DNA of 37,096 nt from Planctomycetaceae bacterium UBA6172 (GCA_002422955.1 DITY01000267.1:1-37096), one strand, 5' to 3'. Counted from the first letter of the stretch, positions 22,272-30,149 are shown. The notes: generated from the sequence alone by a model not told the origin. Program-made: numbers and translations.

Positions 22272-24692
22272 ATGGGGCAGTCAGTGATGGGTGGGAATGG
22301 CGTTGGCCGAAGGCTGGCGATTGTCCTAGTTTTGAGCGGGATGCTGGGTGCCTGGTCGGATGGGGCGAGATTCATGGCCACCGCCCAAGAAGTGACGCCA
22401 GTCGGCACGCAACTGCTGACGTTGGAGGGCGATCTGGCTTCGAGCATGGTTGCCGGAATCGATCGGTTTCTGCTCCGCCAATTGGATGAAGCCGAGGGAA
22501 AACGGCAGGCCCGCTGGGAGCTCGCTCTATCATCGGAACTCGTGCTAAGCGAGTCGTTGGAGCCGTGGCGTCGGCGGCTGGCTAGTTCTCTCGGCGTGGT
22601 TGATCCGCGTCTGCCCTTCGATGCGCCCGAGCGGATCGGGTCGAGGGCTGGAGACTTGAGCGGCGGTCAGTCACGCGATTTGGCTCGGGGCGTGCCTGAA
22701 CCAGGCGAGCAGTTTCAGATCCATGCCATCCGTTGGCCCGTCTTGGGCAATCCTGCGCCGCAGGCCGATGGTTTGGAATCGCTTGGGGCCGAGGGCTTGA
22801 TGGTGTTGCCTCAAGGAGTGCCGCCGGTTGCCAGTGTGATCCTGCTCACGGATGCGGATCAGACCCCGGAGCAGTTTGTCGGTCTGGTCGAAGGCCTCCC
22901 TCAAGGGACGCAGGTCGTTCGCCGCCTGGTCCGATCGGGCTGTCGCGTGCTGATCCCTGACCTGACCAGCCGTCATCGCGAATCGCGACGTGGCCGAAGC
23001 AATTTAACGGACCGCGAGTACCTGCACCGTCCGGCTTTCGAGCTAGGGAGGACGTTGGCCGGCTATGAAGTTCAGTCGGCGTTGGCGCTGGTCGATTGGC
23101 TCTCTCGCGAAGCGAAGCCACTACCGATCGGTATGTTCGGGTATGGGGAGGGTGGGATGCTCGCCCTTTTTTCTGGCGGGCTGGACCCACGGGTTGACGC
23201 GGTCGTTGTGAGTGGCTTTTTCGGCCCGCGGAACGAGTCCTGGCGCGAACCGCTGGAGCGTAATTTTTTCGGCCTGTTCCGAGACTTCGACGCCCCTGAG
23301 TTGGCGCTGCTGATGGCGGGACGTCGCCTGGTAGTCGAGACCTCTCGGGGGCCTGAGTTGGTGCTGGCTGGCGAGGGCGGCGCTCCCGCCGAACTCCGGT
23401 CGCCCGACCCGAAAGCGGCTTCCGAGTTACTGGACAAAGCCCGCCACAGACTCGGCGGGCACGCAAGCCCTGCGGCCCGTGATTTTTTCGTAGTACATCC
23501 TGAGGGGGGAAATTTCGGCGACCTTCAATCTCTCGATCATCTGTTGACCGGTCTTGGGATCGATCAGAGGCCACCTGTTGCAGCGGGTGATTTGGCCGAA
23601 CAAGGGGGGCGGAACATTCGGCCCGACTGGGAGGCTGGCGCGCGCCGTAGGGTGCAGGCAATCGACCGGCACACGCAGGCCCTCCTCGATCACAGCCCCG
23701 CTGTTCGCGAGCAATTTCTCGCCAAGCTCGATCGGGCCTCGCTAGCCTCGTACGAAGCTTCTGTCGAGGCTTACCGATCGACATTTCGGAACGATGTCAT
23801 CGGCAGCTTTGACCAAGTGCCCGTTCCCCCTAACCCAAGGGCTCGCCGCACATGGCAAACCGATCAGTGGACCGGCTACGAGGTCGTTTTGGATGTCTTC
23901 CCCGACGTGTTCGCGTATGGCGTGTTGTTGTTGCCGAAGGACCTGAAACCGGGAGAGCGGCGACCGGTAGTTGTATGCCAGCACGGGTTAGAAGGCCGGC
24001 CCGTTGACGTGTTTCAGGGAGACCACCCGGCCTACCACGACTTTGCCGCGAAATTGTGCGAAAGCGGTCTGATCGTATTTGCCCCGCAGAACCCTTACCT
24101 GTTCCAGGATCGTTTTCGCACCCTGCAGCGGAAGGCCCAACCGCTTGGTAAAACGCTGTTTTCCGTTATCGTCCCTCAGCATCAGGCGATTGTCGATTGG
24201 CTGCAAACTCAGCCGTTTGTCGATCCGGAGAAAATTGCGTTTTACGGTTTGAGTTATGGCGGGAAGACGGCGATGCGAGTGCCTGCGCTGGTAACCGATT
24301 ACTGCCTTTCGATCTGTTCAGCGGACTTCAATGAATGGGTGCTTAAGAACGCGAGCACGCGTCACAACTTCAGCTACGTTTGGACCGGTGAGTACGAGAT
24401 TTTCGAGTGGAATCTCGGCGGCACCTTCAATTACGCCGAAATGGCGGCACTCATTTGCCCCCGCCCGTTCATGGTTGAACGTGGCCATTTTGATGGCGTT
24501 GGGGAGGATCACTGGGTTGCCCATGAGTACGCGAAGGTTCGACACCTCTACGCGGCTAAGCTCGGAATTGGAGAACGTACGGAAATCGAATGGTTTGTCG
24601 GGCCACATACGATCAACGGCCGCGGCACCTTCGCGTTTCTCGGACGACACCTCGATTGGCCAATTCGTCCGATGGCACCAACCAATCCCTAG
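22272..24692 (+). CDS. Secreted tandem alpha/beta-hydrolase, dienelactone hydrolase/acetylxylan esterase-like (806 aa)
   Basis: A signal peptide (VGRRLAIVLVLSGMLGAW) precedes two hydrolase-like halves. In the first, the nucleophile elbow reads GYGEGG with Glu293 where Ser is expected, so it is probably inactive. The second half (about residues 500-800; YEVVLDVFPDVFAYGVLLLP to VVVCQHGLEG) has an intact elbow GLSYGG with Ser661, an acidic residue in GHFDGVGED and a late His in VGPHTINGRG, consistent with a catalytic triad. This resembles Abhydrolase_7-type esterases that act on polysaccharide acyl groups; the substrate is not readable. ATG 22272 was chosen; ATG 22287 is a close alternative. The gene stands alone, divergent from the DUF1501 operon and convergent with the sugar cassette. 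Confidence 0.88.
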   Translation: MGQSVMGGNGVGRRLAIVLVLSGMLGAWSDGARFMATAQEVTPVGTQLLTLEGDLASSMVAGIDRFLLRQLDEAEGKRQARWELALSSELVLSESLEPWRRRLASSLGVVDPRLPFDAPERIGSRAGDLSGGQSRDLARGVPEPGEQFQIHAIRWPVLGNPAPQADGLESLGAEGLMVLPQGVPPVASVILLTDADQTPEQFVGLVEGLPQGTQVVRRLVRSGCRVLIPDLTSRHRESRRGRSNLTDREYLHRPAFELGRTLAGYEVQSALALVDWLSREAKPLPIGMFGYGEGGMLALFSGGLDPRVDAVVVSGFFGPRNESWREPLERNFFGLFRDFDAPELALLMAGRRLVVETSRGPELVLAGEGGAPAELRSPDPKAASELLDKARHRLGGHASPAARDFFVVHPEGGNFGDLQSLDHLLTGLGIDQRPPVAAGDLAEQGGRNIRPDWEAGARRRVQAIDRHTQALLDHSPAVREQFLAKLDRASLASYEASVEAYRSTFRNDVIGSFDQVPVPPNPRARRTWQTDQWTGYEVVLDVFPDVFAYGVLLLPKDLKPGERRPVVVCQHGLEGRPVDVFQGDHPAYHDFAAKLCESGLIVFAPQNPYLFQDRFRTLQRKAQPLGKTLFSVIVPQHQAIVDWLQTQPFVDPEKIAFYGLSYGGKTAMRVPALVTDYCLSICSADFNEWVLKNASTRHNFSYVWTGEYEIFEWNLGGTFNYAEMAALICPRPFMVERGHFDGVGEDHWVAHEYAKVRHLYAAKLGIGERTEIEWFVGPHTINGRGTFAFLGRHLDWPIRPMAPTNP

Positions 24693-24723
24693 GCAAGCTG
24701 GTTGCGGAGTCGCTCGTTCCCGG

Positions 24724-24770
24724 CCAGCGCGGCGCTGGGATCGCGCATTCAGGGTTGGTTGAGTGCCCTG
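24724..24770. terminator. Hairpin pair between convergent genes
   Basis: CCAGCGC/GCGCTGG (24724-24738) and CAGGG/CCCTG (24750-24770) are adjacent stems in the 92-base gap between the hydrolase and the isomerase genes. No T-runs are seen, but the position suits a shared 3' end. Confidence 0.35.
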
Positions 24771-24784
24771 ATATCGGTGACGAA

Positions 24785-25672
24785 TCAGTCGCCCCAATAC
24801 TTCGCTATTTTATGCCGCAAGAAGTCGGCGCTGCGTCGCAATTGCTCGATGCCGTCGACACCGTCTTCGATGCTGATCCAACCGTCGAAGCCGACCCGAC
24901 GCAGCTCGGTGAAGATCGCATCATAGTCGTTGAGTCCCTTGCCGATCTCGCCGTGCCTCAACCGCTTGGCGTAGCCGGTCGCGCCACCCTCCTCGCGACG
25001 CAAGTCGTCCAAGGTCCCCTCGATGAGATATCGGTCGCTGGCGTGCATGGTCACGACCCGGTGCGAAATGCGATTCAGCAGCTCCAGCGGATCATCGCCC
25101 GCCAGGTAGGCGTTGCTCGGGTCATAGTTGACCCCGAAAGCGGGATGCGTGATGTTCGCGACCAGTTCGCAGAATACGTCCATCTTTTGGGCGAACTCGG
25201 GATAGTCCCAAAAGTCATCCTTGTAATGGTTCTCGATGATCAGCGTCACATCCCGTTCGACCGCGTAGGGCAGGCATTCTTCGATGCACTCCGTGGCGAG
25301 CTGAATCCCCCGCGAAGTGCTCAACTCCGGACGCCTTTGACCGCTGAGCACGCGGCAATAGCTGCCTCCGAGGGTGTGAATCATGTCGATCCATCGCCGT
25401 TGCTGTGCGACCTGGGCAGCTCGAAAGTCACGATCCGGATGCGTGAAGTCTGGTGAGCAGCAGAGCATGGGGATGGTCATGCCTCGCCCTTCAACCTGCC
25501 TGCGAAACTCGGGCCAACGCGATTCGTCGGCCATCTCCAGAAAGCCCGCGTAAAACTCCAGTCCGTCAATATCCAGGGTGTCGGCGAGTTCGAACCACTC
25601 CGCCAATCGCATCGTGCCATCTTTGCAGAGGGCGTGCATGTAAGCTTTGGGAAATGCTGCGAGTTTAGGCAT
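24785..25672 (-). CDS. Sugar phosphate isomerase/epimerase, AP endonuclease 2-like TIM barrel (295 aa)
   Basis: The protein has the xylose-isomerase-like TIM barrel. A typical metal set is visible: Glu147 in TLIIENHY, Asp184 in GVNYDPSNAYL, His210 in VVTMHASDRY and Glu269 in GWISIEDGV, as in UlaE-type epimerases and related isomerases. There is no signal peptide, so it is cytoplasmic. Length and motif order are normal. The start ATG 25672 has no obvious ribosome site. It is the last gene of a three-gene run with the dehydrogenase (124 bases upstream) and the HPS-like gene, so it probably isomerises a keto sugar or sugar phosphate in that route; the substrate is unknown. Confidence 0.88.
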   Translation of the reverse strand: MPKLAAFPKAYMHALCKDGTMRLAEWFELADTLDIDGLEFYAGFLEMADESRWPEFRRQVEGRGMTIPMLCCSPDFTHPDRDFRAAQVAQQRRWIDMIHTLGGSYCRVLSGQRRPELSTSRGIQLATECIEECLPYAVERDVTLIIENHYKDDFWDYPEFAQKMDVFCELVANITHPAFGVNYDPSNAYLAGDDPLELLNRISHRVVTMHASDRYLIEGTLDDLRREEGGATGYAKRLRHGEIGKGLNDYDAIFTELRRVGFDGWISIEDGVDGIEQLRRSADFLRHKIAKYWGD

Positions 25673-25796
25673 CGGAAAAGATTTGGTTCGGTGGCGTTGA
25701 GTGGGAGTGAGGCAGGACTTACGTTAAGAGATCCTGTTCGCGGAACGGGTAGCGCCAGTGCCGGTCGATGTAGCGTGCCGGTTGGTGCCGCGGCGA

Positions 25797-26849
25797 TCAA
25801 ACGGGAGTTAATACGGACTTCACGACTTCGCCATGGTGCATCTTCTCAAACGCTTCCTGCCACTGGGTGATAGGCCAAATGCCACCGATGATCGGTCGCA
25901 CGTCAAGTCGCCCAGAAGCCAGCAACGCGATGACCCGTTCCCAAATGGTCCAGTGATGGCTGAAGCTGCCCTGGAGCGTGATGTTCTTCTGAACCAACGG
26001 ATCGAGGTTGAAACCGAGAGGTTGTGGACCCCAGCCGACCTTGCTGATCCAACCCGCTGGGCGGACGATTTCCAACGCGATCTTGAGGGTGATGCTGGCG
26101 CCGGCGGCATCAATCACACCGTCACAACCCAGGCCGTCTCGTTCCCGAGCCCATGCGGTCGCGTCCCCGATGATCGATTCGCAGCCATAGGCCTCCGCGA
26201 TTTTCAGTCGGTTCCGATCGGACTCAAGCCCGACCAGGGCGACTTCCGCGCCACACAGCCGTGCCATGGCGGCACAGAGAATTCCGATCGTTCCCGGGCC
26301 AAGGACTACCACCCGATCGCCCGGTTCGATTCGCGCGTTTTTGACCACGGCGTTGTAAGCCACACAGCAAGGTTCCGTCAGGCAGGCGTGCTCTAATGGC
26401 AGGCCTTCGGGAACCGCGTGCAGGATTCGAGCGGGCACACGCACATACTTAGTCATGGCTCCGTTGACGCCATATCCAAATCCCTTGCGGGTCGGGTCGA
26501 GGTTGTAGAGTCCCCGTCGCGTCATCGGATTCTGTGGGTCGATGATCGCCGCGGTTTCGCTGACGACACGATCCCCCGGTTTCCAGCCGACCACATCGGA
26601 GCCGAGGTCGACGATCCTGCCCCCGAATTCATGACCTAAAACGACGGGGTAATTGACTGGCCAAGAGTGATCCGCAGTCCATTGATGGAGATCGCTACCG
26701 CAGACGCCGACGTTCGCTACCTCCAGCAGGACATCGGTCGCGCCAATCTCCGGTAGAGGGATTTCACGCAATTCCACTGAACCCTTTTCGGGGGCGAAAT
26801 TCACGACCGCCGTCGAAGTGGAGTGACTGCTGATGTTCACCGTACTCAT
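25797..26849 (-). CDS. Zinc-dependent medium-chain alcohol/polyol dehydrogenase lacking the structural-zinc cysteines (350 aa)
   Basis: This is an MDR-family NAD(P)-dependent dehydrogenase. Catalytic zinc ligands are present: Cys50 in VGVCGSDLH, His73-Glu74 in LGHEFGG, and Glu159 in LTEPCC. The dinucleotide fold is VVVLGPGTIGIL (181-192). The lobe that normally carries four Cys binding structural zinc (about residues 98-125) has none and instead reads ETAAIIDPQNPMTRRG. I chose ATG 26849, which lies 11 bases after the stop of the HPS-like gene; the open frame continues to 26999 but overlaps that gene. Sorbitol or threonine dehydrogenase-like oxidation of a sugar or polyol hydroxyl is the likely role. 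Confidence 0.92.
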   Translation of the reverse strand: MSTVNISSHSTSTAVVNFAPEKGSVELREIPLPEIGATDVLLEVANVGVCGSDLHQWTADHSWPVNYPVVLGHEFGGRIVDLGSDVVGWKPGDRVVSETAAIIDPQNPMTRRGLYNLDPTRKGFGYGVNGAMTKYVRVPARILHAVPEGLPLEHACLTEPCCVAYNAVVKNARIEPGDRVVVLGPGTIGILCAAMARLCGAEVALVGLESDRNRLKIAEAYGCESIIGDATAWARERDGLGCDGVIDAAGASITLKIALEIVRPAGWISKVGWGPQPLGFNLDPLVQKNITLQGSFSHHWTIWERVIALLASGRLDVRPIIGGIWPITQWQEAFEKMHHGEVVKSVLTPV

Positions 26850-26860
26850 CCAGAGAATCC

Positions 26861-27550
26861 TTAAACCGTTTGTGCGTGAACCGCGTCGCAGATCATGCGG
26901 AGCGACGCCTCTAAATTTCCATCCGCCGTTTTGAATGCGTCGGCATCGATGGTCAAGGGAGCGCCTAGAACAACGAGAGGAGCGCCGTGGCTCGGGCAAG
27001 CGATCGCCTGTTCCAGCGACAGACCTCCGACCGCTTGCACGGGAACTTTGACGGCATCGACCACCTGGCGAAGTTGATCGAGCGGGCTGGGCATGCGTAG
27101 TCCGCGGGCCGCGATCCCCCGTCGCTCATCGTATCCGATGTGATGAATGACGAAATCGCAACCTAGTTCCTCCAGCCATTTAGCGCCGGCGATCATGTCG
27201 GGGCATCCTAGGTTGTCGCCCATCACCTTAACCCCGAAATCTCGCCCAGCTTTCACTACGCAACGAATTGTCTCTTCATGCGCCCGGGCCATCACCACGA
27301 CATGGGTGGCGCCCGCGCGCGCCATCATCTCGGCTTCCAAATATCCGCCGTCCATCGTTTTCAAGTCGGCGACGATCGGTACGTCCGGGAACTCACGCCG
27401 TAGCGCCCGGACGCCATGGAGGCCTTCGGCCAGGATCAAAGGGGTGCCAGCCTCGAGCCAATCGACGCCGGCGCGCATCGCCATCCGCGCGGTTTCGATC
27501 GCTTCTTTCAGGTCGATCACGTCGAGGGATATCTGTACGATCGGCTTCAT
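26861..27550 (-). CDS. 3-hexulose-6-phosphate synthase / 3-keto-gulonate-6-phosphate decarboxylase family protein (229 aa)
   Basis: This belongs to the OMP-decarboxylase suprafamily, HPS/KGPDC branch. Conserved active-site residues are at the expected places: Asp10, Glu33 in LEAGTPL, and Asp62-Lys64-Asp67 in ADLKTMDGG, which bind Mg and the enediolate. The segment HHIGYDERR (136-144) resembles the H-x-G-Y-D of hexulose-phosphate synthases more than the HRS of UlaD. The start ATG 27550 is natural. It is the first gene of the cassette; the 6-phospho-3-hexuloisomerase (SIS domain) that normally accompanies HPS is absent, and a dehydrogenase and isomerase follow instead. I therefore leave open formaldehyde fixation versus a decarboxylase or retro-aldol step on another sugar phosphate. 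Confidence 0.88.
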   Translation of the reverse strand: MKPIVQISLDVIDLKEAIETARMAMRAGVDWLEAGTPLILAEGLHGVRALRREFPDVPIVADLKTMDGGYLEAEMMARAGATHVVVMARAHEETIRCVVKAGRDFGVKVMGDNLGCPDMIAGAKWLEELGCDFVIHHIGYDERRGIAARGLRMPSPLDQLRQVVDAVKVPVQAVGGLSLEQAIACPSHGAPLVVLGAPLTIDADAFKTADGNLEASLRMICDAVHAQTV

Positions 27551-28035
27551 CGAAAACCTGTGATGAACAAGGGGTTACGTGATTGAACTGAAAGCGGTCC
27601 GCCGCGAACCGGCAATCATCCCCGGCCGGCCACCGGTCGCGAGCAGGAATTTCGGCGTTGCAGGTTTGTGGCGGTCAGGCACCACCATGGGTTGGGTTCT
27701 CGGTCCGCCGCCAGGACGCCCATTTCCGCGGAATGAGTCGCGCAAACCGAAAAGTTTAGCCGAAACGCGACGAGCTGCTATCGCCCGAAACTTGAACCTT
27801 TTTTCTTCGGCGAATTTTACCGTCGTACCCTGATCGACCGGCAAGCCGAATGGGTCGAGATCGCGAATTTTATTTCGCTTTTCCCTTCGACGCCAAAATC
27901 GTTGCGCATGATAAACGTGCCGGCCGATCGAATTGGCCGTCGCTGGGACGCCGGGGTGGCTGGCATTTAGGCCATCCGTTCAAGACCCCCTCCCAACCTT
28001 AACCTTCCATGAATCTAAGCAGGAGTCTCCGCAAG
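27551..28035. other. Divergent intergenic region (485 bases)
   Basis: No gene is visible. It must carry promoters for the sugar cassette (leftward) and the small secreted protein (rightward), but I find no convincing -35/-10 pair. A short GCGAA/TTCGC stem followed by four T lies at 27863-27882. An in-frame ATG at 28009 extends the next gene by nine residues but has no ribosome site. Confidence 0.4.
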
Positions 28036-28422
28036 ATGTTGAAATTCTTGATTCCGTGTGCCGTGGCCGTTCTCTCTGTATCTCAAGTTTTCGCGTTTGA
28101 CGACGCCATCCCGGCAGCCAGCGAGGTGACTGAGCCGGTGAGCGTCTTGACGGAAGACGCGGGCGATGCGGTTGTTAGCGAAGGCGAAGTCGCTCAGCCG
28201 CTCGATATCGCTCCCGTTGCCGATGCGGCCGCTGCTCCCTATTCCGAGGCTGTGATCGTCGATCCGTCGACCGTTCAAGTCGTTCAGGGGAACCCAGGGG
28301 TAGTGCGGGTCTATCCGGCCTACCGTCAGGCGCCTCGGCACTCAGCCGGATTCTTCAGCAACTTGATGGAGCTGGAACGCCGCAAGAATGCTTGGTTGAA
28401 GCGGACGTTCCTCGGGATGTAA
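28036..28422 (+). CDS. Small secreted hypothetical protein (128 aa)
   Basis: I do not recognise a domain. The N-terminus is a clear signal peptide (KFLIPCAVAVLSVSQVFA, cleavage near residue 20). The mature part is acidic and Ala/Val-rich (TEPVSVLTEDAGDAVVSEGE), probably disordered. The C-terminus switches to a basic, helical tail: FFSNLMELERRKNAWLKRTF. Tails of this kind recur, to my recollection, in small secreted planctomycete proteins, which would make it a sorting or binding element; that needs a search. ATG 28036 is chosen over 28009 because GGAG lies about 10 bases before it. Its neighbours are unrelated, and the 334 bases downstream are rich in strong hairpins. Confidence 0.75.
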   Translation: MLKFLIPCAVAVLSVSQVFAFDDAIPAASEVTEPVSVLTEDAGDAVVSEGEVAQPLDIAPVADAAAAPYSEAVIVDPSTVQVVQGNPGVVRVYPAYRQAPRHSAGFFSNLMELERRKNAWLKRTFLGM

Positions 28423-28495
28423 GTCTCTGGGGCGAATCAACCGGCGGAATCCCCAACAACGACGCACTTCAAATGACAGCTGGGATTTTGTCTGG

Positions 28496-28564
28496 CGAGG
28501 GCTTGAGGTAGCCGTTCCGCTCCAGCGGCAACTGGCGGATTAGCGGCTTCCTCAAGCCCGCTCG
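28496..28564. repeat. Long imperfect hairpin, element 1
   Basis: GGCTTGAGG (28500-28508) pairs with CCTCAAGCC (28550-28558). Outside it CGAG (28496-28499) pairs with CTCG (28561-28564) across a 2-base bulge. Inside, beyond one T-T mismatch, AGCCG pairs with CGGCT, and the loop holds a further CCGC/GCGG stem at 28517-28528. Confidence 0.7.
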
Positions 28565-28566
28565 TC

Positions 28567-28600
28567 AAGCGACATCGACCGTGTTGACGGTCGGTCGCTT
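28567..28600. repeat. Hairpin, element 2
   Basis: AAGCGAC (28567-28573) pairs with GTCGCTT (28594-28600), and CGACCGT (28576-28582) with ACGGTCG (28587-28593), giving 14 base pairs with a 2-base bulge and a GTTG tetraloop. It starts only two bases after element 1. Confidence 0.7.
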
Positions 28601-28604
28601 CCCT

Positions 28605-28630
28605 GCAGCTCGGCTTGACGGCCCGGCTGC
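28605..28630. repeat. Hairpin, element 3
   Basis: GCAGC (28605-28609) plus CGG (28611-28613) pairs with CCG (28623-28625) plus GCTGC (28626-28630), with one bulged T and a nine-base loop. Confidence 0.55.
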
Positions 28631-28655
28631 TCCCTTCTCTGACCGCCCCCCGGCA

Positions 28656-28682
28656 GGTTCGTTGGTCTCCAACTGACGAACC
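28656..28682. repeat. Hairpin, element 4
   Basis: GGTTCGT (28656-28662) pairs perfectly with ACGAACC (28676-28682), with TGG/CCA stacked inside around a TCT loop and a four-base bulge. Confidence 0.6.
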
Positions 28683-28756
28683 CGCTGGCTTTTCCCTTCG
28701 GTCCTGCCGACATCAACTGCGACGGAGGTCGATCAGGTCGGATCATCCGCGGCCCT

Positions 28757-29605
28757 TCACTCAGGCTCGTCAGACGTGCCCAATTTGGCGCGACGAATGA
28801 CAAAGTCGACCAAGGGCTGGCACTTGAAAAAGCCTTCCCAAAAGTTGTGCCCCTGCCCCTCGGCGATAATCAGCTGGACGGCATTCTCTGCCTGGGCCCG
28901 ACGATAGGCTTCCGCAAGGGCGGACGAATTTTGTTCGATCGGTACCACGGCATCCTCGTCGCCATGGATGATGCAGATCGGGACTCGGGCTTTCGCCAAG
29001 ACGTCGATTCTCGCGATCGGATTGAGTCGCGCGAGGTTGTCTTCGAGCTCCCGCGGCTTGAGTCCAAAAGCCGGAGCAGCCGTTTCCAGCCCTGGATACG
29101 ATCGCAGGTCGAACACCGGATAGATGCCCGCGATCCCCGCGACCCGATCGGGATGTGCGATCGCCCAACTGCTAACCCATAAGCCGCCTCGACTTCGCCC
29201 GAGCAGGCACGGTTTTGGGGCAAAGCCTCGCTTGAGAGTCAGTTCATCGTACAGTGCCGACATCAAGGCTTGGCCTTGGGGGCTGCCGTAAGCCTCCCCG
29301 GCATCGATTCCCGCTACGGCCAAGCCTGCAGCCAGAAAGCGCTCGTGCATCCAGCCCTCGTGTTGGTCTGGGTAGGCGGGCATCGTTGGTGCATACAGCA
29401 CCCAGGGTTGCGGGCTTGTCCGCAGCTCCGGCGGCGGCAGTAGGATGAACGCGGGGCGTTCGGCGACCTCCAGCGATTCACCTGGCAGGTGTTTCAGGTG
29501 CTTCAGGGGGCCGGTTGAGGCGACGTCCTGTGCGTGGCTGGCAGGATGGATCAACCATCCGCACAGGCTGAAGCAGAGGACCGACGCAATCCGATTGAAA
29601 ATCAT
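28757..29605 (-). CDS. Secreted alpha/beta-hydrolase (282 aa)
   Basis: A signal peptide (IASVLCFSLCGWLIHPASHA, cleavage near Gln) leads into a prolyl-oligopeptidase/dienelactone-hydrolase-like domain. The nucleophile elbow is LGRSRGGLW, the acidic residue is in IHGDEDAVVP and the catalytic His in GQGHNFWEG, so the triad is complete. The strand-turn regions PWVLYAPTMPAYPDQ and AGLAVAGIDAGEAYGSP are typical. ATG 29605 begins one base after the TGA of the upstream STAS gene (TGATATG) with a GAGAG ribosome-like site, so translation is coupled; ATG 29617 inside the STAS gene is an alternative. Esterase activity on sugar or lipid esters is likely but the substrate is unknown. Confidence 0.88.
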   Translation of the reverse strand: MIFNRIASVLCFSLCGWLIHPASHAQDVASTGPLKHLKHLPGESLEVAERPAFILLPPPELRTSPQPWVLYAPTMPAYPDQHEGWMHERFLAAGLAVAGIDAGEAYGSPQGQALMSALYDELTLKRGFAPKPCLLGRSRGGLWVSSWAIAHPDRVAGIAGIYPVFDLRSYPGLETAAPAFGLKPRELEDNLARLNPIARIDVLAKARVPICIIHGDEDAVVPIEQNSSALAEAYRRAQAENAVQLIIAEGQGHNFWEGFFKCQPLVDFVIRRAKLGTSDEPE

Positions 29606-29606
29606 A

Positions 29607-30008
29607 TCAGCTCTCATTTGAATCATCGCATGAAGCGGTTTCGGCAAGAGCGATCGCATCGGCAACGGAATCGGCTTGCTCAAAGGGGGCACTTGGGAGG
29701 CTTTCTGAACGCACCAACCTGCAGATCTCGAAGCACTCACGAACGTGTTGGTTCAGCGAGCAGAGGATAACGCGTTGGACGTTGCCTTGCCGCTTCACCG
29801 CCAGGAACGCGAGAAAAGCGACGCTGCCCAGTGTTTCCACCGCGGTGAAATCCAGAATGACGACTTGGGGATTGGCTGCCGTTACCTCAGCGACCATCGC
29901 CCGTTGAAGTTGGTGTGCGACGTCGACTTCACGTAGCTTCCGACATTGAATTCGGATGATCAGCGTACCACCAAAATGTTCGGACAGGATCGAAGGCGAG
30001 GGTGACAT
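29607..30008 (-). CDS. STAS domain protein (133 aa)
   Basis: This is a single STAS domain: LIIRIQCRKLREVDVAHQL is followed by VVILDFTAVETLGSVAFLAFLAV, where Ser in LGSVAF is at the phospho-acceptor region, and ILCSLNQHVRECFEICRLV is the typical last helix-strand pair. It is probably an anti-sigma-factor antagonist or a partner-switch component; no cognate kinase is in the window. GGAA lies about 7 bases before the ATG. It is coupled to the secreted hydrolase gene downstream, an odd pairing for a cytoplasmic regulator. It differs clearly in sequence from the STAS protein at 12378-12743. Confidence 0.87.
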   Translation of the reverse strand: MSPSPSILSEHFGGTLIIRIQCRKLREVDVAHQLQRAMVAEVTAANPQVVILDFTAVETLGSVAFLAFLAVKRQGNVQRVILCSLNQHVRECFEICRLVRSESLPSAPFEQADSVADAIALAETASCDDSNES

Positions 30009-30149
30009 GCAGGTTTCCGTTGCGGTTGGCGTAGAAAACGACTCGATTTGAGCAAAGGTTCATTTTGGCGGTGAATGGAGTTGGTGCCCATTAGGGGTTC
30101 ATGCCAATCCACAGTCCACAAACGGATGGGGTTTGATTCGGAGCCGATC

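Larger units (their letters stand above)
28423..28756. other. Highly structured non-coding region (334 bases)
   Basis: No gene is visible. Between 28496 and 28682 four strong inverted repeats follow one another closely, described as separate entries. The right part (28683-28756) runs up to the stop of the convergent hydrolase gene with little structure. This may be a non-coding RNA, a 3' UTR element or an intergenic repeat; nothing resembling a transposase or its terminal repeats is seen. Confidence 0.55.

Noticed and set aside
21953..22447. Minus-strand frame in the divergent intergenic region
   Set aside because: It overlaps the hydrolase start, lacks a ribosome site and has no domain; kept as non-coding.
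22846..23784. Minus-strand frame opposite the tandem hydrolase
   Set aside because: It is almost purely Arg/Pro/Ala-rich and lies fully inside the hydrolase coding sequence.
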